Shown: piece after piece, positions 12,289-24,775 of the stretch | How the letters are laid out: each line of letters starts with the position of its first letter | Position numbering within the stretch: position 1 is the stretch's first letter | DNA from: Tolypocladium sp. Sup5 PDA-1 | Taxonomy: Eukaryota > Ascomycota > Sordariomycetes > Hypocreales > Ophiocordycipitaceae | Assembly: GCA_000750105.3 (NCBI GenBank) | Contig: JPHH03000007.1 | Coordinates: 682,001-746,000, forward strand | Length of the DNA stretch: 64,000 bases | Direction of reading: 5' to 3' | The notes under the pieces: model-generated | What the model was told of the DNA's origin: nothing | Seen by the model: only the letters and a program-made list of their open reading frames with translations | Database searches by the model: none | Program-made: the position numbers and the translations under genes

Positions 12289-14243
12289 GAGCTCTCCCAA
12301 CAAGCTGCTTTCTAATACGGAGATGGAGCTTCTCGCCTCTCGGGTTTAGCCACCCGTTTTCGTTTTCGAGCGGCTTGGCTTAGTCGCGCGTGGCCAAGAG
12401 ATGCAGTTGAAAGAGACCGGGGACAGGCGGCAGGGTCACGGATCATCCATCGTCAGTGCCGGGCAACATGCATGACAGCATGCAGACACAACACGGGGCA
12501 ACAGAGGGGGTTTAAAGAAACCAAAAAAGAACCACAGCAGGGGACATTCCAATCGCAAGGGACGCGCAGCAACGGGACGGGAAGGCAAATCGGTTATGTC
12601 CTCATCCGCGGGGGGCGCCGTCGAACGGCCCACCACCGGTTGACGGGCGGCTGTGCGTCTTCCCATTCGTGGGGGAAATGATCAAACGTGGGTTGATCAA
12701 AGTGAGTTTTTGTTTGTTCTTGGTAGCGCCACCCACAAGCCCATGCGGGTCCCACGGCAATCAAGACCGGCAACTGACTTATGAACGGCCCTACTCCATA
12801 ACGTTATGCCCTACTCCATCCAGCACTACAGCTTCGTTAGTTGCGAGCTTACGGAGTAGTTGCTTCGCTCAACGCTGTGAGCGAGGTTTTATCAATCTCC
12901 CGAGACTGGCTTGTCCGAGGGTAAACGGCAGAATGGGCTTCGGCGGGTTTCGTCCCATCCCTTGAGTCAACCAGACGACAACTGGTGAACATGGTGAACG
13001 AAGAGCGTTGCAACCCATGTCATCCCCAGACGAACGAAAGAGGGCCCAAGCGGCCACAAGGCTCGATTGAGACATTGCCGAACAAAGCCCAACACAACGT
13101 CAACCCTCATCACATCCATCACATCGCAATCACACTCGCCCTCCGGAGCGTCGGGAAGCGGATAGCCAACGAGCAGTACCCGCGTTCCAACACGCAATCA
13201 ACCAAGTGATTTGATATGGCTGTGTTTGCTAGGGCCAATGCCCAGCAGGCGTCGTCGCCTCGCTTCCCCTCACTCGCTCGGACGCGATAGTCTAAACCTT
13301 CGGCTCGGCCCTCATCGCCAGCGTCGAAACTAGCTAGACCCTACGAAGTACAACCCTCTTGCATGCAACCGACTCAGCATTTGAAGAATATAGGTTATGC
13401 CCCAGGCTGGTTATTTTCCGGACACGTCGCTGCGGTTGCGGAGACTTGCAGTGTTACATGCGAGACACCGCCTGTTGTTGCAGTGCTGGGAACGACTATT
13501 AAACTCCCCATCCACCGAGACTTCATGTTCACGTAGCCGATATCCTCACGACGAGGAGGAGCACATGGTCAAGAACCCTCTCCGCAGATGCAATTTCATT
13601 CTTCGTCGTCTCCCTACATCCCCATCGCCCGGCCTCCTGGCATGACAGTCTGTCTCCAGGCACGCCCCTTTCCTGCCAGCTGCCCTCATACACATTGTCC
13701 TTTCCGCCCCTTGCCTCATCCGTTGTTGTTGATGGCAACCAAACCCCTAGAGAAACACAACGGCAAAATTAAAACAGTCCGCCTTGGCCTTTTTGAAGGG
13801 AAAAAGCAAACGAGGCAAACACCTTGGGACCCTTTCGGTAATGACAATCAAGAAACTCGACGTTGCATCCTCGTATCCTTTCCATTGCCAATGCCGCCAC
13901 CCCCCAACCCTGATTCTTTTAGGCGATTCTCAAAATAACAAGGAGAGAAAAAGAAAAAAACGTAATAAACAGGACAATCGTACACGTACGCATGGGCCGG
14001 GCAGAGAAGCATGTTTTTCCTGCCTCTCTACCATCATCCCCCTTTCGCGTCGCAAGAGGCGCACGTATGGTGCTGATTATGTTTCCCTCCCATGCCCTCT
14101 CGAAAAACGACCACTCATCATCAGGGGTCCCGAACACCCAGTCCGAGCTGCCTCATGATGCTCTCCTCCCGCTCTCGAACCGGCAGTCCCTTGTCGAAGG
14201 GACGGTGTATCCCTCGCCGCCTCCCATCGCGGCTCCTACCCCA
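12289..14243. other. Intergenic region between MFS promoter and DEF1 3' end
   Basis: About 1.9 kb with no supported gene. One TACGGAGTA motif lies at 12850-12858. Part of 13.5-14.2 kb is probably the DEF1 3' untranslated region. Open frames here are short and featureless. Confidence 0.55.
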
Positions 14244-17200
14244 CTAATGGTAGTTTCCGCCCCAGCCGCCGCGCTGCTGCTGCTGGCCGCCGCCATAGTA
14301 GCCGCCGCTGCCGAAGCCCTGGCCGTACGAGCCGTACGGGGTGCTGCCGTGCTGGCTGGCGCCACCGGCTCCGGCGCCCATGCCGTATTGGCCGCTGCCG
14401 TGGAGGCCGTGGCCCTGCAGGTGGCTGGGATATCCGCCGTAGCCGCCGGCGCCCATCTGCGACGTCTGCGGCGGCGGGAGGCCGCTCTGTCCGCTGGGCG
14501 CGTTGTTCGTCGCCGATCCCGGGCGCGGTCCGCCTCCGAGGGACGGCGAGGGGCCCGAAGCGGCCTTGGCGTCGCCAAAGGGCTTCAGGTCGTCAGTCGA
14601 GCCAGAGGCCGGGGGCTGAGTCTGGCTGTTGAAAGACTGGCCCTGGGACTGGAACGAAGAGGCTCCGCGCGCAAAGCTCTCGTGCGCTCCGCCAAAGCTG
14701 CTGCCTCCCAGGCCAGGCTGGCTGCCCGCCTGCCCAGATCCGGCACGGCCATACGCGTCACCGAGACCCGAGCCCAGGCCGCTGTCTCTGTGGAGAGACG
14801 AGGGGCCAAAGGTGCCGGGGGACGACGAGTGGTCGTAAGGCGCATTCGGGGACACGCCATAAGGCTGTCCGTACATTCCACCCTTGCCGTACGGCGTGAA
14901 GCCTCCCTGGCCGTATCCCGAGTAATACTGGTGATAGTAAGGGTTGCTGTAGTAGGGGTGGTTGTAGTTGGGGTACTGCTGCTGTCCGTGGGACTGCGGC
15001 TGCGTGCCAGGAGCACCCTGCTGCTGCGGCTGCTGAGCCTGCTGCTGGGCCTGCTGGGCCTGCTGGGCCTGCTGGGCCTGCTGGCCCTGTTGCTGCTGCT
15101 GCGTTTGGGCGGCGGGATTGGGCGTCGAGTGGCCGCTGTTCTGGCTGTCGCTGGAGCCGCCGAATCGAGGTTGGTTGTGGATGGCACCACTCTGCGGATA
15201 CTGGCTGAGGTTATCGCTCTGAGCATTGTAGCCGCCGAAAGGTCGTTGCTGGGACGGCGCGCCCTCGTGTTGGCCGTGGGCGCCCTGCTGGCCACCGTAC
15301 TGCTGGCCGTAAAAGTTGTATGGGTTTCGCTCTTGTTGGTTCGCGGTGTAGTAGTTGGAGTAGTCGCTCGGGGCGGAGCTGAAGGCGCCAGCGGGCTGTT
15401 GAGCCTGCGGCTGGGTTGTCTGGGCAGCGAAGTTGTCGAACGGGGGCTGCGAAACGGGGGTGGTCTGCTGGTTGAATGGGTCCGCAGGCTTCTGCGAAGC
15501 CGCTACGACGTCCTGGGAGACGCCGTGGCCAAATCGACCGTACTGCTGAGCATTCGGGACGGGGGGTTGTGTAGCTAGGTCCCAGTGAGTATGGGCAGGC
15601 TTACCACCGGTGGGGGTGGGGGCTGGGGGCAGCTTACCTTGCACATGAGCTGCAGGAGCTGTTGGTGCTGCAACTATGTTAGCAAACCGGCCCAGAATGC
15701 TACTACTGGGCTTGATGGTCGTACCAACTCCAGCCGCACCACTGGGCACAGCGGCAGCAGGCTTATGAGAGAAAGTCTCGGGCACAGCAACAGGCTGAGA
15801 CACCGGGGGCAAGGAGGCACGGGGGTGAGCGACGGGGGAGTCGGCGGGGGGTTGCGCTCGAGTCTCTGGCTCCTCGCGCTCTCCGTCGACGTCCTCATCG
15901 CCACCATTGAGACTGAATGCTCCGAATTGGACAGCTGTGCGATCCACCTCGCGGTTGCCCGGCATACGGACAGCCTCCTCCTGATCCAAGACTCGTCGCT
16001 GGTAGCTGGGGACGCGCGTGGATCGCTCCGCGGTTGCCTTCATCGCAGAAGTTGCGTATCCACTTGCAGCCGTGCGCTGAGCCTGATGTTGCTGCTGAGC
16101 AGCCGAGAGCGGTGTTGCGGTGGCACTAACGGGGCTCTGTCGAGGGTCCCAAGAGTCAGCAGCTGTGCTTGCGGCGGTGCCGGTGGCGGGTGGGTTGGAG
16201 TCGTCAACAACCTGTTCAAGATTCGTCTCCGTGAGTTCGTCCTTGGTCGGGGGTAGCGAGGTTTCGGGTACAGCGGTGGTTGGGGGCTGGACAGGGACGG
16301 CGCGTTGGGCAACAGGAGTGACTTCTCCCGCAGGCTCGGCGACATCAGGCTCAGGCTGCACAAGTTCGGCTGCAGGCTGCGGTTCAACGGGTTCGGCGGC
16401 GGGCTTGGGGGCGGGAGGTTCCTTGGGAGCTGGGGCGGGTTTCGGGGCCGTCGACTGTCGCAGCATGCTCGCCCAGGTCTTGGCCTGAGGAGCAGCGGGC
16501 TTCGGAAGGTCAGAGGCGGTGGTAGGCTTGTCTGCGGCGGTGGTCTTTGTCTCAGGCTTGTCCGTCTTGACGGGCGTCGCCTCGTTGTCCCAGGCAGATG
16601 ATTCTTCGGTAGGAACCGACAGCGGCTGGTTCTCCTTGTTACGAGCGCCGTTGGTGCTGGCGTGGGTAGCCCGGCCTCGGCCGCCGCGACCACCTCGTTC
16701 GGAACCTCGACCTCGACCCCGGCCTCCCTCTGAAGCAACGCGGCCGCCGCGGGCAGGTCGACCGCCAGCGGCGGGTGGCTCAGCAGCAGCAGGCGCCGCG
16801 GTTGTCGCGTCCTTGACCTTTGCGCGAGTGGTCCTCTTCGGCTTGGAGACTTCGCCCCACTGCGAGATGGTGCCTGTGGAGAGAGGACGAAAATGTCAGT
16901 TTGATTCACATTCAAGACGCGTAGTCTGGGGGGCCAGGCAGCAGACTGCGGCAGCTGCACGCAGAACGGGATGCCCCAGGGAGAGGCGAGGATGGATTGA
17001 CGGGGTATTCAGGGTCGGTCGTACCTTCGGCAATGCGCGCCACAGCCTCGTTCTGGTCGCCATTCGTCTCTTGGAGGGCAAAGAGCACGTCGACCTCGGA
17101 CCAGTCTGGGAACATTTCGCGGATCACAGACGTCTTGTCGCCGTATTGCTTTCGAAGCTCGGCAAAGTCGCCCTCGTCGTCGAAGGCACCCAGGCTGTCG

Positions 17201-17328
17201 TCGGCGGTCTTGTGGTCAGACTTGTCGCCATTGGCTCTGCGGCCGCCGCGACCGGCGAAGCCTCCTCTACCGCCGCGGCCAGAGCCCCTGCCGCGCGAGG
17301 CGGCGGGCCGTGAAGCGACTTCGGACAT
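14244..17328 (-). CDS. DEF1: CUE-domain, Gln-rich RNA polymerase II degradation factor Def1
   Basis: Def1 promotes ubiquitylation and removal of RNA polymerase II stalled at DNA damage; its CUE domain binds ubiquitin or ubiquitin-like folds. Exons: 17328-17025 and 16873-14244 (intron of 151 bases), 977 residues. The N-terminus is RG/GRG-rich, then a CUE-like segment (SVIREMFPDWSEVDVLFALQ, with the MFP signature). A second RGG block and a PKPEPA-type low-complexity region follow, and the C-terminal half is rich in Gln, Gly and Tyr with QA repeats, ending QQQQRGGWGGNYH. This order matches filamentous-fungal Def1. Inside exon 2, 15637-15575 is a 63-base stretch with intron-like borders (GTAAGC ... 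CTCAC ... TAG); because it keeps frame and has no stop, the protein may be 956 residues instead. Confidence 0.85.
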
Positions 17329-18851
17329 GGGAGATGGTTTGGAGATTGTGCGGCGAGCGCAGGGCTGGTGTGGTGTGGGAGGAGCAGTGGCCCGGTTGCC
17401 AGGCCTCTGCAGAATCGGCGAAAAGGCAAGGTGAGGGAGGAAGGACGGCAAAGAGCCAGATCCGTAATGCGGAGATGAACGCGTGCGTGTGGACACGGCG
17501 ACGTGATGCAGGGTGGTGTGTGCTGGGCAGAGGAGAGGTCGTGGAGGTGGAGGGTTGAAAGGGAGGCACGAGGTTTTCCCCGGAAGCAGTTCAGGCTGAC
17601 GATGGAAGGTTTTGACTTTGGCGACCGCTGGTGGTGCTGGTGCTGGTGCTGGCGCTGGTGACGCCGGCCCCAGCCCCCTGTCCACCGCGTCTCCCCAGCA
17701 CCTGTGGCCAGCTGGCCCTGCCCACCACAGCGCCTTGCACACCACCAGCTCCAGGGCTAGGCTGCTGCAGGGCCCAACACGGTGGCCACCAGCGCCGCTA
17801 ACGACCACCATGGCACCCGGGCACTTCTGAAGGCGCCATGTACCTGTACTTTTGAGTCTCCAAGTCTCCAGATTTACCGATTCACTCTCGCCTGGCCAAC
17901 GCAGCCCAGCTCGACGATAATGTAGTCACAAACTCGCTACGAATGAGGCATCTACGACAGTCCAGACTCGCATGCTATGGCCGAGATATTTTTTGCTTAT
18001 TTCCTGCCTTGCTTGCTAGACGAGGCGTAAGGCATTAATCAAGGGTGCCGTTTGCCCAGGCGGCTGTCGATCCGTCTCGCCTTGTGGAGCTGAGATACCT
18101 CAACCGTGGTGGACAAACAATGCCAGTCGCAAGTACCCCGTGCCGCCCTTTGTCTGGCACCAGCGCACGCGCAGGCCAAAATGGCGTAAAGATGCGGTAC
18201 AGGTACTTCCGGCTCCAGCAGTTCGCTGCGACGTCGGCAGTCCCGACCAACGAGGCAAACGACTTGTTTGACTGTGTCCAGCAGTTGGGCATGCAAACGG
18301 TCGCTGGACCAGCCACCACTTTAATCCCTACGCGCTCATAAAGTGCTGGAGATCAGCAGACGCCGATTGATAAACAGGACCTCAGATGAGAATTATCGTT
18401 TGTGGCATGTGGTTGTCGAGACTGGCGAGGTCCTACAGTACTCGTAAAGACGAGCAACTCTGTCGTTCGGGTACCGTTACTTCCATGCATGATCCCGCCC
18501 TTGCAGTTAAGGCTGGCCCTGCGAAAGCTTCAGGTCGCGCTACCTCTTGCCCTTACTCAGACAAGGGGCTGCCGCACCAAGAGCAGCTTAGCGCAGCTCC
18601 ACCCAAGCTCCGTGCTCACGGTGGTGGATAACGTCAGATGCTTTTCTCTCCCCAATGTCACGTGATGTGCCAGCTGTTCCGCGAATGTCCCGGATCGTGG
18701 GCCGATGTGAATGACGACCATCAAGTCACACCTCAAGACGACCATTGCTGCTCGCAACGCTGCTGGCAGCGCTCTTTGATCCCGGCCTGCCGTGGGCAGT
18801 GCTACACTCACCTGCGCCGATATTGTATCATCCTACCTACGATTGCCCGCC
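17329..18851. other. Divergent intergenic region
   Basis: About 1.5 kb shared upstream of DEF1 (-) and the conserved protein gene (+). It includes a CTGGTG-type short tandem run near 17630-17665. No gene is supported. Confidence 0.55.
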
Positions 18852-20045
18852 ATGTTTTCCACCAAGTCTGCGCAGTCGCTGCGAAAGCTGTTCGCTGGCT
18901 ACCACGAACCGCTGCCGCTATCAAAACAGCAATCCCAGAAACTCCTCGACGGCCTCAAAGCGTCTTTTCGAAACCAGCTGGATCTCGAATATGGGCAGGC
19001 GTCAGATAATGCCATCGCTCCCGCGAAACTCGCAAGCGAAGCCCTTCAACTTCGACACTCCGCCGCCAGCCAGCATCTAAAGTCCATCCTCTCGAATCCT
19101 CTATTCAGCTACAAAAGAGAATCATCAGCACAGCCTCTTTTGTCTCCATTATCCATGCCGAAACGAGACCCCATGGATGTATTCGACCACGCTGTTGCGA
19201 GGGGCATGATGACGCTCAAGGCAGCGACGGGCTGCGTCGTGGCAAAACGACAGCTACTCTCGGCTCCGGACTCATTCACGGGGATGTCCTCCTCGGAGAC
19301 GGCAGCGCGCATTGTGCGATGGCTCCGATCATCTGGTGCCGAGGCGGACCTCAAGTTTCTGGATAATCAACAGTTCATCCGTGCGTTGACCCCATTTCTG
19401 ATCGCCGAGGGCTTGGAAGGAGTCGCCTGGGAATGGATCACCCGCACGGTCGACGACAGCTCGGGTGCTCTGAACAATGAACTGCGAGTCCAGCGCGCCT
19501 CTTACGTGCTGGCGGAGCTTGTCCGCACCAAGAGCCAGCCGCAATACGGAAACCTGGACGCGGCCATGTCCACGATCTTGGATGCGGAGCAGCGCTTTCA
19601 TCAGAGCCCCTTGCTCCCCGACCTTTTGATTAGTCCGTGGAGATCAGTCTCGTGGCTCTCCACCGTGGAGGCCTATAGCAGGACGGCGCCGTCAGAGAAG
19701 CTCTTCGACGCTCATATGGCGACGGCGGACCTCCTTCCAAGAGCATTCACTGTGGAAAAGGCACATCTGCACCTCTATCACCCGACGCACCCGGATCACG
19801 CCCCAGCGCTGCACTTCTTCAACGACAGGAAGAATCTGCGCAAGCTCGTGCAAAGGCTGAGCCCAGACAAGCTGGACTTGGCCAAGCTAAAGGGCATGGG
19901 CATCATCCCCTGGATTGCCTTTTTGGGCCACGACACGGTCAACCACCTGACGCAGTCGGGCAGAAGCCAGGAGGCGGAGGACGTTACGGAGCTCCTTCGG
20001 TCGGAGCTGGCAGACGTGTTCACCGACTCTCCAAGCCCGACATGA
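18852..20045 (+). CDS. Conserved fungal protein, probable mitochondrial
   Basis: Function not recognised. The predicted single-exon protein has 397 residues. The start at 18852 gives MFSTKSAQSLRKLFAGYHE, a basic, Ser-containing, amphipathic N-terminus like a mitochondrial presequence; an in-frame ATG 60 bases upstream at 18792 is less likely. The rest is mostly helical by appearance, with conserved-looking blocks FDHAVARGMMTLKAATGCV and FIRALTPFLIAEGLEGVAWEW that suggest a helical-repeat protein. Such proteins in fungi often serve mitochondrial gene expression, but that is inference only. Codon use and unbroken length support a real gene. Confidence 0.75.
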   Translation: MFSTKSAQSLRKLFAGYHEPLPLSKQQSQKLLDGLKASFRNQLDLEYGQASDNAIAPAKLASEALQLRHSAASQHLKSILSNPLFSYKRESSAQPLLSPLSMPKRDPMDVFDHAVARGMMTLKAATGCVVAKRQLLSAPDSFTGMSSSETAARIVRWLRSSGAEADLKFLDNQQFIRALTPFLIAEGLEGVAWEWITRTVDDSSGALNNELRVQRASYVLAELVRTKSQPQYGNLDAAMSTILDAEQRFHQSPLLPDLLISPWRSVSWLSTVEAYSRTAPSEKLFDAHMATADLLPRAFTVEKAHLHLYHPTHPDHAPALHFFNDRKNLRKLVQRLSPDKLDLAKLKGMGIIPWIAFLGHDTVNHLTQSGRSQEAEDVTELLRSELADVFTDSPSPT

Positions 20046-20514
20046 CTATCATCATCGGAATCGTCAAAATCAACTATTCCCGGAAACACCGACACAACCT
20101 CCCAGCGCACGGCTCATCGTCCGGTGTCCCCCGCAACTCAAGAGCCGGGACAGGGGCGCGCACACTAGAAAGCCCCTCCATCGTGAACGCAGCGCAACAC
20201 AGAATCAGGTTGACAGAACGGCGCACGATGGGCGTCACAAGGCGCGGTACCTGCTGGCTCGCACTTGAAAAGGCTAGCATGAGGACTTGCCGAGCTGATG
20301 CTCAAGAGGCAATAAAATCATGATTAAGCCGGCGAGCCATTCTACAGAGAATGGAACCAACACGTGCATATATTCACCTGTACATTAGCACAAGCCATGT
20401 CACGACTACGATATGAACGCGAGAGCCGAAAGAGCTCCCAAATATACCCCAAATCATCTCTTCCATGCTCGAAGTCAGTAATGTTTGCTTGTCATCGTCT
20501 TCTATGTGTCAATC
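20046..20514. other. Convergent intergenic spacer
   Basis: About 470 bases between two 3' ends. Nothing recognisable beyond probable untranslated regions. Confidence 0.55.
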
Positions 20515-22570
20515 TTAATCAGAGTCGCTATCCTCCGAGTCGGGAAAGCCATTAAACTCTTCCTCCTCTGACTCGCCCAGAGCCGGAGCGGCACCCTCTC
20601 CGTTCTCGTCGCCATCCTCGCCGCCATCCTCGCCGCCATCGTCATCCTGCTCCTCGACCTCGAAGACGCCGGAAATGTCCCACCGATCGCCCTTTGCTTT
20701 CCGGCTGACGTACTTGACGAACTTGAGGGTGCCGCTGTCGCGCAGCACAATGCTCAGCTTGTTCCAGGCGGCGGCCTGGAAGAAGAGGATGTTGTCGTCG
20801 TCGTCGTCGTCGTCGTTGGACTTGTAGACGGCGGCGTCTTCATCGGCGTCGTCGTCGACGGCCATGTATACTTCGTGGCCGCCGACTTCGTCGTCCTCGT
20901 CATTGACTAGCTCCTCGGCTTTGGCCTTGGCCTTACCCTTGCCCTTACCCTTGCCCTTGCCCTTGCCCTTGCCCTTGCCATTTGTCTTTGATTTCTTCTC
21001 CGCTTCGTCCTCGGCCTCCTCATCCTCATCGCCCCAGCCAGAGGTCGGCGTTATGCCCAGGTTGAGCTCTAGGCGCGGCTTGCCGTCGTGGCCGGTGGCC
21101 AGGGTGTAGTCCTGGCCGCGGCGAAAGCGACGGGCCATGACGTCGGAGCTCTCGACTGCGCAGTTGGTGGCCACCTGCAGCCAGTGCCGGAACTGGCGGC
21201 TGGGCAGGAGATTGTCCAGCAGCTCGGTGATGGGGGACTCTTCCTGCGAGGTGCGGAGCTGGTCCGGAGCGCTGGGATGCTGGTAGAGGTATCGGTGCTT
21301 GTGCGGCGGCTTGGCCACCTTCCACGCCGACTTCTCTTCAATGGCAGTGCTGTCTTCGGGCAACGTCTGCGTCTCCTGAGCCGTCACGTAGTCCATTAGC
21401 CTCTGGGAAAACTTCTTGGACAGGATATTGGCCAGCGTGATGCTCGAGGTCTCCTCGAACTCGTCCAAGATCTGCTCCAGAGTGTCCGGCGTCAGGTACG
21501 TAGGCGCAATGTACTTGAGCAGGAACTCCAGATCGGCCTCTTCGAACTCGTCCTGACTGCCCTTCGAGTTGTCGACCTTGACGGGTTGCGCCTGGGGCAT
21601 GTCGTACTGCGCGGGGTTGCCCTGGAGCTGCATCAAGCTGCTGTTCTTGGCGTTCTTCTCCTCCTCGCCCTCGACGTAGCCATCCTCGCCGATCTGAGGA
21701 ATGTGGAACCAGCCGCTGATGGCCATGCGGACACGGCCGCCGTCCTTGTCCTGCTGCGCCTTGGTGGAGGCGTGGTACACCTCCTCGACGTCGTGGAAGC
21801 TCTCGCCGGGCTGGACGGCGAAGAAGCTGAGCTGATTCCAGGCGGGCGGGATGACCTTGACGACGTCCGGCAGCGGCGTCTTGGCGACCTCGCCGTCCCT
21901 GTTCTCCTGGCTCTGGACGGGGAACAGGCGGAGGGCGCCTCCCCACTCGGGCTGCCAGGGCTTGTCCGGGTCCGTCAGGTAGAGGATGTAGCTGACGCGG
22001 CGGCTCCCGATGACGTCGTCGTGGCAGAGGAGGTAGCAGCCGGGGATGTAGACGTTGATGGCCATGTCCGTCTTCCGTCCGCTCAGGGGGCCGCATCCCG
22101 TGATGCCGGACACGTAGTCCCTGAAGGTCTCGGAGTAGACGGCATCTCGGAGCGCGAGCAGCGAGGGGAGCTTCGCGAGGGACTCGTCGTCGAGGCCGTC
22201 GAGGTTGGCGAGGTCGCCAGACTGGTGGATCTTGTAGATGTCCGTCTCCTTGGGCGTAAACTGGACGTTGTTGCGGATTTCGTCGCGCACGGATCGGAGG
22301 AGCTTGTCGTCGACGAGTTGGTGGATGACGGCGTGCTTGTAGGGCGCCGAGGCCGCATACTCGTCGGTGTATGAGCCGAGGACCGACTTGCCGAACAGTC
22401 CAGCGCGGAACCGCTTCTTCGCTGCCTCGGCGGACAGAGCTGCAGCGGATGGATGAGCGGACGGATCAGGATGGAGCGGCGAAGGCGCATCTTCTGGACG
22501 ACGTACCGGTCTTGGTCTTTTTGCTGCTGGCCTCCTTGCCGTTGGCCTGGCTCTCTGCCTTTCGCTTCAT
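20515..22570 (-). CDS. TPA1: Tpa1/Ofd1-type prolyl 3,4-hydroxylase (2-oxoglutarate dioxygenase)
   Basis: Fe(II)/2-oxoglutarate oxygenase. Family members hydroxylate a proline of ribosomal protein uS12 and affect translation termination; the fission yeast Ofd1 also controls oxygen-dependent SREBP turnover. Exons: 22570-22507 and 22439-20515, 662 residues. The start MKRKAESQANGKEASSKKTK is lysine-rich, consistent with nuclear localisation. The iron ligands are visible in the first double-stranded beta-helix domain: H161 and D163 in CHDDVIGSRR, a distal H237 in ESFHDVEEV, and an arginine at about 259 in GGRVRMAISGWFH for 2-oxoglutarate. A second, non-catalytic domain follows. It is interrupted by a (Gly-Lys)n run encoded at about 20930-20985 and by acidic tracts. 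The acidic C-terminus is typical of the family. Confidence 0.93.
20930..20985 (-). repeat. Hexanucleotide repeat coding for (Gly-Lys)n in Tpa1
   Basis: Plus strand shows repeated CCCTTG/CCCTTA units. In the gene this encodes about eight Gly-Lys pairs, then Ala-Lys pairs, before an acidic stretch. It is an in-frame microsatellite likely to vary in length between strains. Confidence 0.85.
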
Positions 22571-23430
22571 GGTGGCTGCGATCCAATTGAGCCTTTGCGA
22601 GAAATACAAATCTGCGGCGCAAGCAAAGGGAAACGGGGAGACGAGGATTCGTGAGTGCTGGGAACGACGGTGGGCCGATGCCGTCAGTGGAGGTCTTTAA
22701 ATTTTTCTGGGCCACACCAGGACCCCGGCTGGATAGCGCCAGTCTCCAGGGAGCAACATCAAGCTCCAATCAGCCCATCTTCCAACACCATGGCATGAGA
22801 TCTAAAATAGCCAATGGAATCGAACAGATCCCCCAAAACAGCGCATTAGACGAAACAGGGGCCAGGCGGCTGATCTTTTGGAGCGCTAACCTGCGCATGC
22901 GCGATAGAACTCTCGCCCCGGCGGCTGTCTTGACGCTGGAGCAGCAACGACATCCATCCCCTTATATCCTGCATCATGCGCATGCACGTATATAGACGCC
23001 GGCGGCGCATTGGCCCAGCTCACAAGTCATCGACGCAGCAGTCGCGCTGCCCACCGGGCGTTGGAGCCTCGTACCAACTCTCCTATACCATCGAGGCCGG
23101 TTGCTCGCCGTCGTTGCCGTCCCATCCGCGCCGACGCTTCTTTGGTCGTCTTCCACCTGGGCAATGACATACCTAAGAATGAGCGCCGTTCCCGCAGAGG
23201 CCCCCGCATATCGAGCCAGTTGCCATCGATGATCAACTCTGGTTCCGTCAGACTAGGGCGGCTCGACCATCTAAACTCAATGGGGAATGCAGTTGTTGCT
23301 TGAACACGGCTCTGAAAGCGGGGGGCTTACACGTCGACTCCTCGTCGACCAAGACTGAATTCACAAAGGCATCATATTCGTAGACTTCACCGTCACTGCT
23401 GTCAGACTCGTTCAGGAGTCACCACCAGCC
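22571..23430. other. Divergent intergenic region
   Basis: About 860 bases between TPA1 (-) and the desulfurase-like gene (+), presumably holding both promoters. No gene supported. Confidence 0.55.
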
Positions 23431-24680
23431 ATGGCCTTCAACGTAGACTCCATCCGGGCCAAGTTCCCAGCCCTACAGCAGGACCAGGTCTTCCTCGACA
23501 ACGCCGGCGGCAGCCAGACCCTCGGCGCCGTCGTCGACTCCATCCGCGACTATCTCAGCAGCAGCAACGTCCAGCTCGGCGCCTCCTACGCCGTCGGCAA
23601 AAGGTCCACGGATCGGTACGCCGCCGCGCACCAGGCCGGCGCCGGGTACATCAACGCCAGCGTCGACGAGGTCGTCTTCGGGGCGTCGACCACGCAGCTG
23701 CTGCGCAACCTCTCGTACGCCCTGCGGTTCGGGCCGGGGGATGAGATTGTCATCTCGGCCATTGACCACGAGGCGAACATTGCCCCCTGGATCGACTTGG
23801 CGGAACGGCAGGGCCTGGTCCTGAGATGGTGGAAGCCGGCGGCCGGGACGAATCCAAGGCTGCTGCCCGAGGACTTGGAGAAGCTCCTCTCACCCAGAAC
23901 GAGGCTGGTTACGTGCACACATGCGAGCAACGTCCTCGGAACCATCACAGACGTCAAAGCCATCTCCGCGGTAGCCCACAGGGTCGGCGCCCTCGTCGGT
24001 GTTGACGGCGTCGCCTATGCTCCCCACCGACCCATCGACGTCGAGGCCCTCGGCGTCGACTTTTACTCCTTTTCGTGGTACAAGGCATACGGGCCGCACA
24101 TCGCGATGCTCTACGCCAGCCGGAGCGCCCAGACGCACATGAAGTCGCTCGGCCACTTCTTCAACCCATCCGTCACCCTCGCCGACAAGCTGGGTCTCTC
24201 TGCCGCCAGCTACGAGCTCTGCCAGTCCGTGACCCACGTCGTCGACTACCTGGGCCCGCCTGGGTCAGAGATGTGGAAGGCCATCGTCGGTCACGAAAAC
24301 CAGCTGCAGTGTGCGCTGATCGACTTTCTCAGGGGCCGGCCCCAGGTCATCATTTACGGGGCGCCGTCCTCAGCCTCCAACCTGCGAGTGGCCACCGTCA
24401 GCTTCACCGTTGAGAACTGGAAAGCCAAAGACTTGGTCGAAGCGGTCGAGACAGACACCAACTATGGATTCCGGTGGGGCGCCTTCTACTCGAATCGGCT
24501 GGTCAGAGACACGCTGGGGCTAGATGAGCAAGGTGTCGTGAGAGTGAGCATGGTACACTACAACACAAGTAAGTCGAAGCACCAGCCCGTCTGCCATGAA
24601 ACCAGATATTCATTTCTCCCTCAGTGGACGAGGTGAATGGCCTGATCAAGGCGCTGGAGAAGGTGATTGCGAAAAGCTGA
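23431..24680 (+). CDS. Class V aminotransferase, cysteine-desulfurase-like PLP enzyme
   Basis: PLP-dependent fold-type I enzyme of the cysteine desulfurase/selenocysteine lyase-like group. Exons: 23431-24568 and 24625-24680 (intron 56 bases), 397 residues. Near the N-terminus VFLDNAGGSQ matches the substrate-binding opening of the family; DHEANIAPW and THASNVLGTITD are the usual cofactor-contact blocks, and GVDGVAYAPHRPIDV holds the pyridine-binding Asp. The Schiff-base lysine is K218 in SFSWYKAYGPHIAMLYA. It ends with a short helix after the intron. No mitochondrial presequence is seen, so it is not the Nfs1 iron-sulfur enzyme. The true substrate is unknown; it could act on cysteine, another amino acid or be a cyclase-type homologue. 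Confidence 0.88.
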
Positions 24681-24775
24681 GAGGTAGACACCCTTCTCGT
24701 GCATGCGGGTGACGGGATATGCCCGCCGTAAACAGTTCTATCCAGTCATCTAGAAACTCCAAGAAATGTCCCAAT

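Noticed and set aside
13992..15578. 528-codon open frame on the plus strand, rich in Ala, Leu and Val
   Set aside because: It is antisense to DEF1. Its composition is what the reverse of Gln/Gly/Ala-rich coding gives, and it has no domain or transmembrane pattern of a known family.
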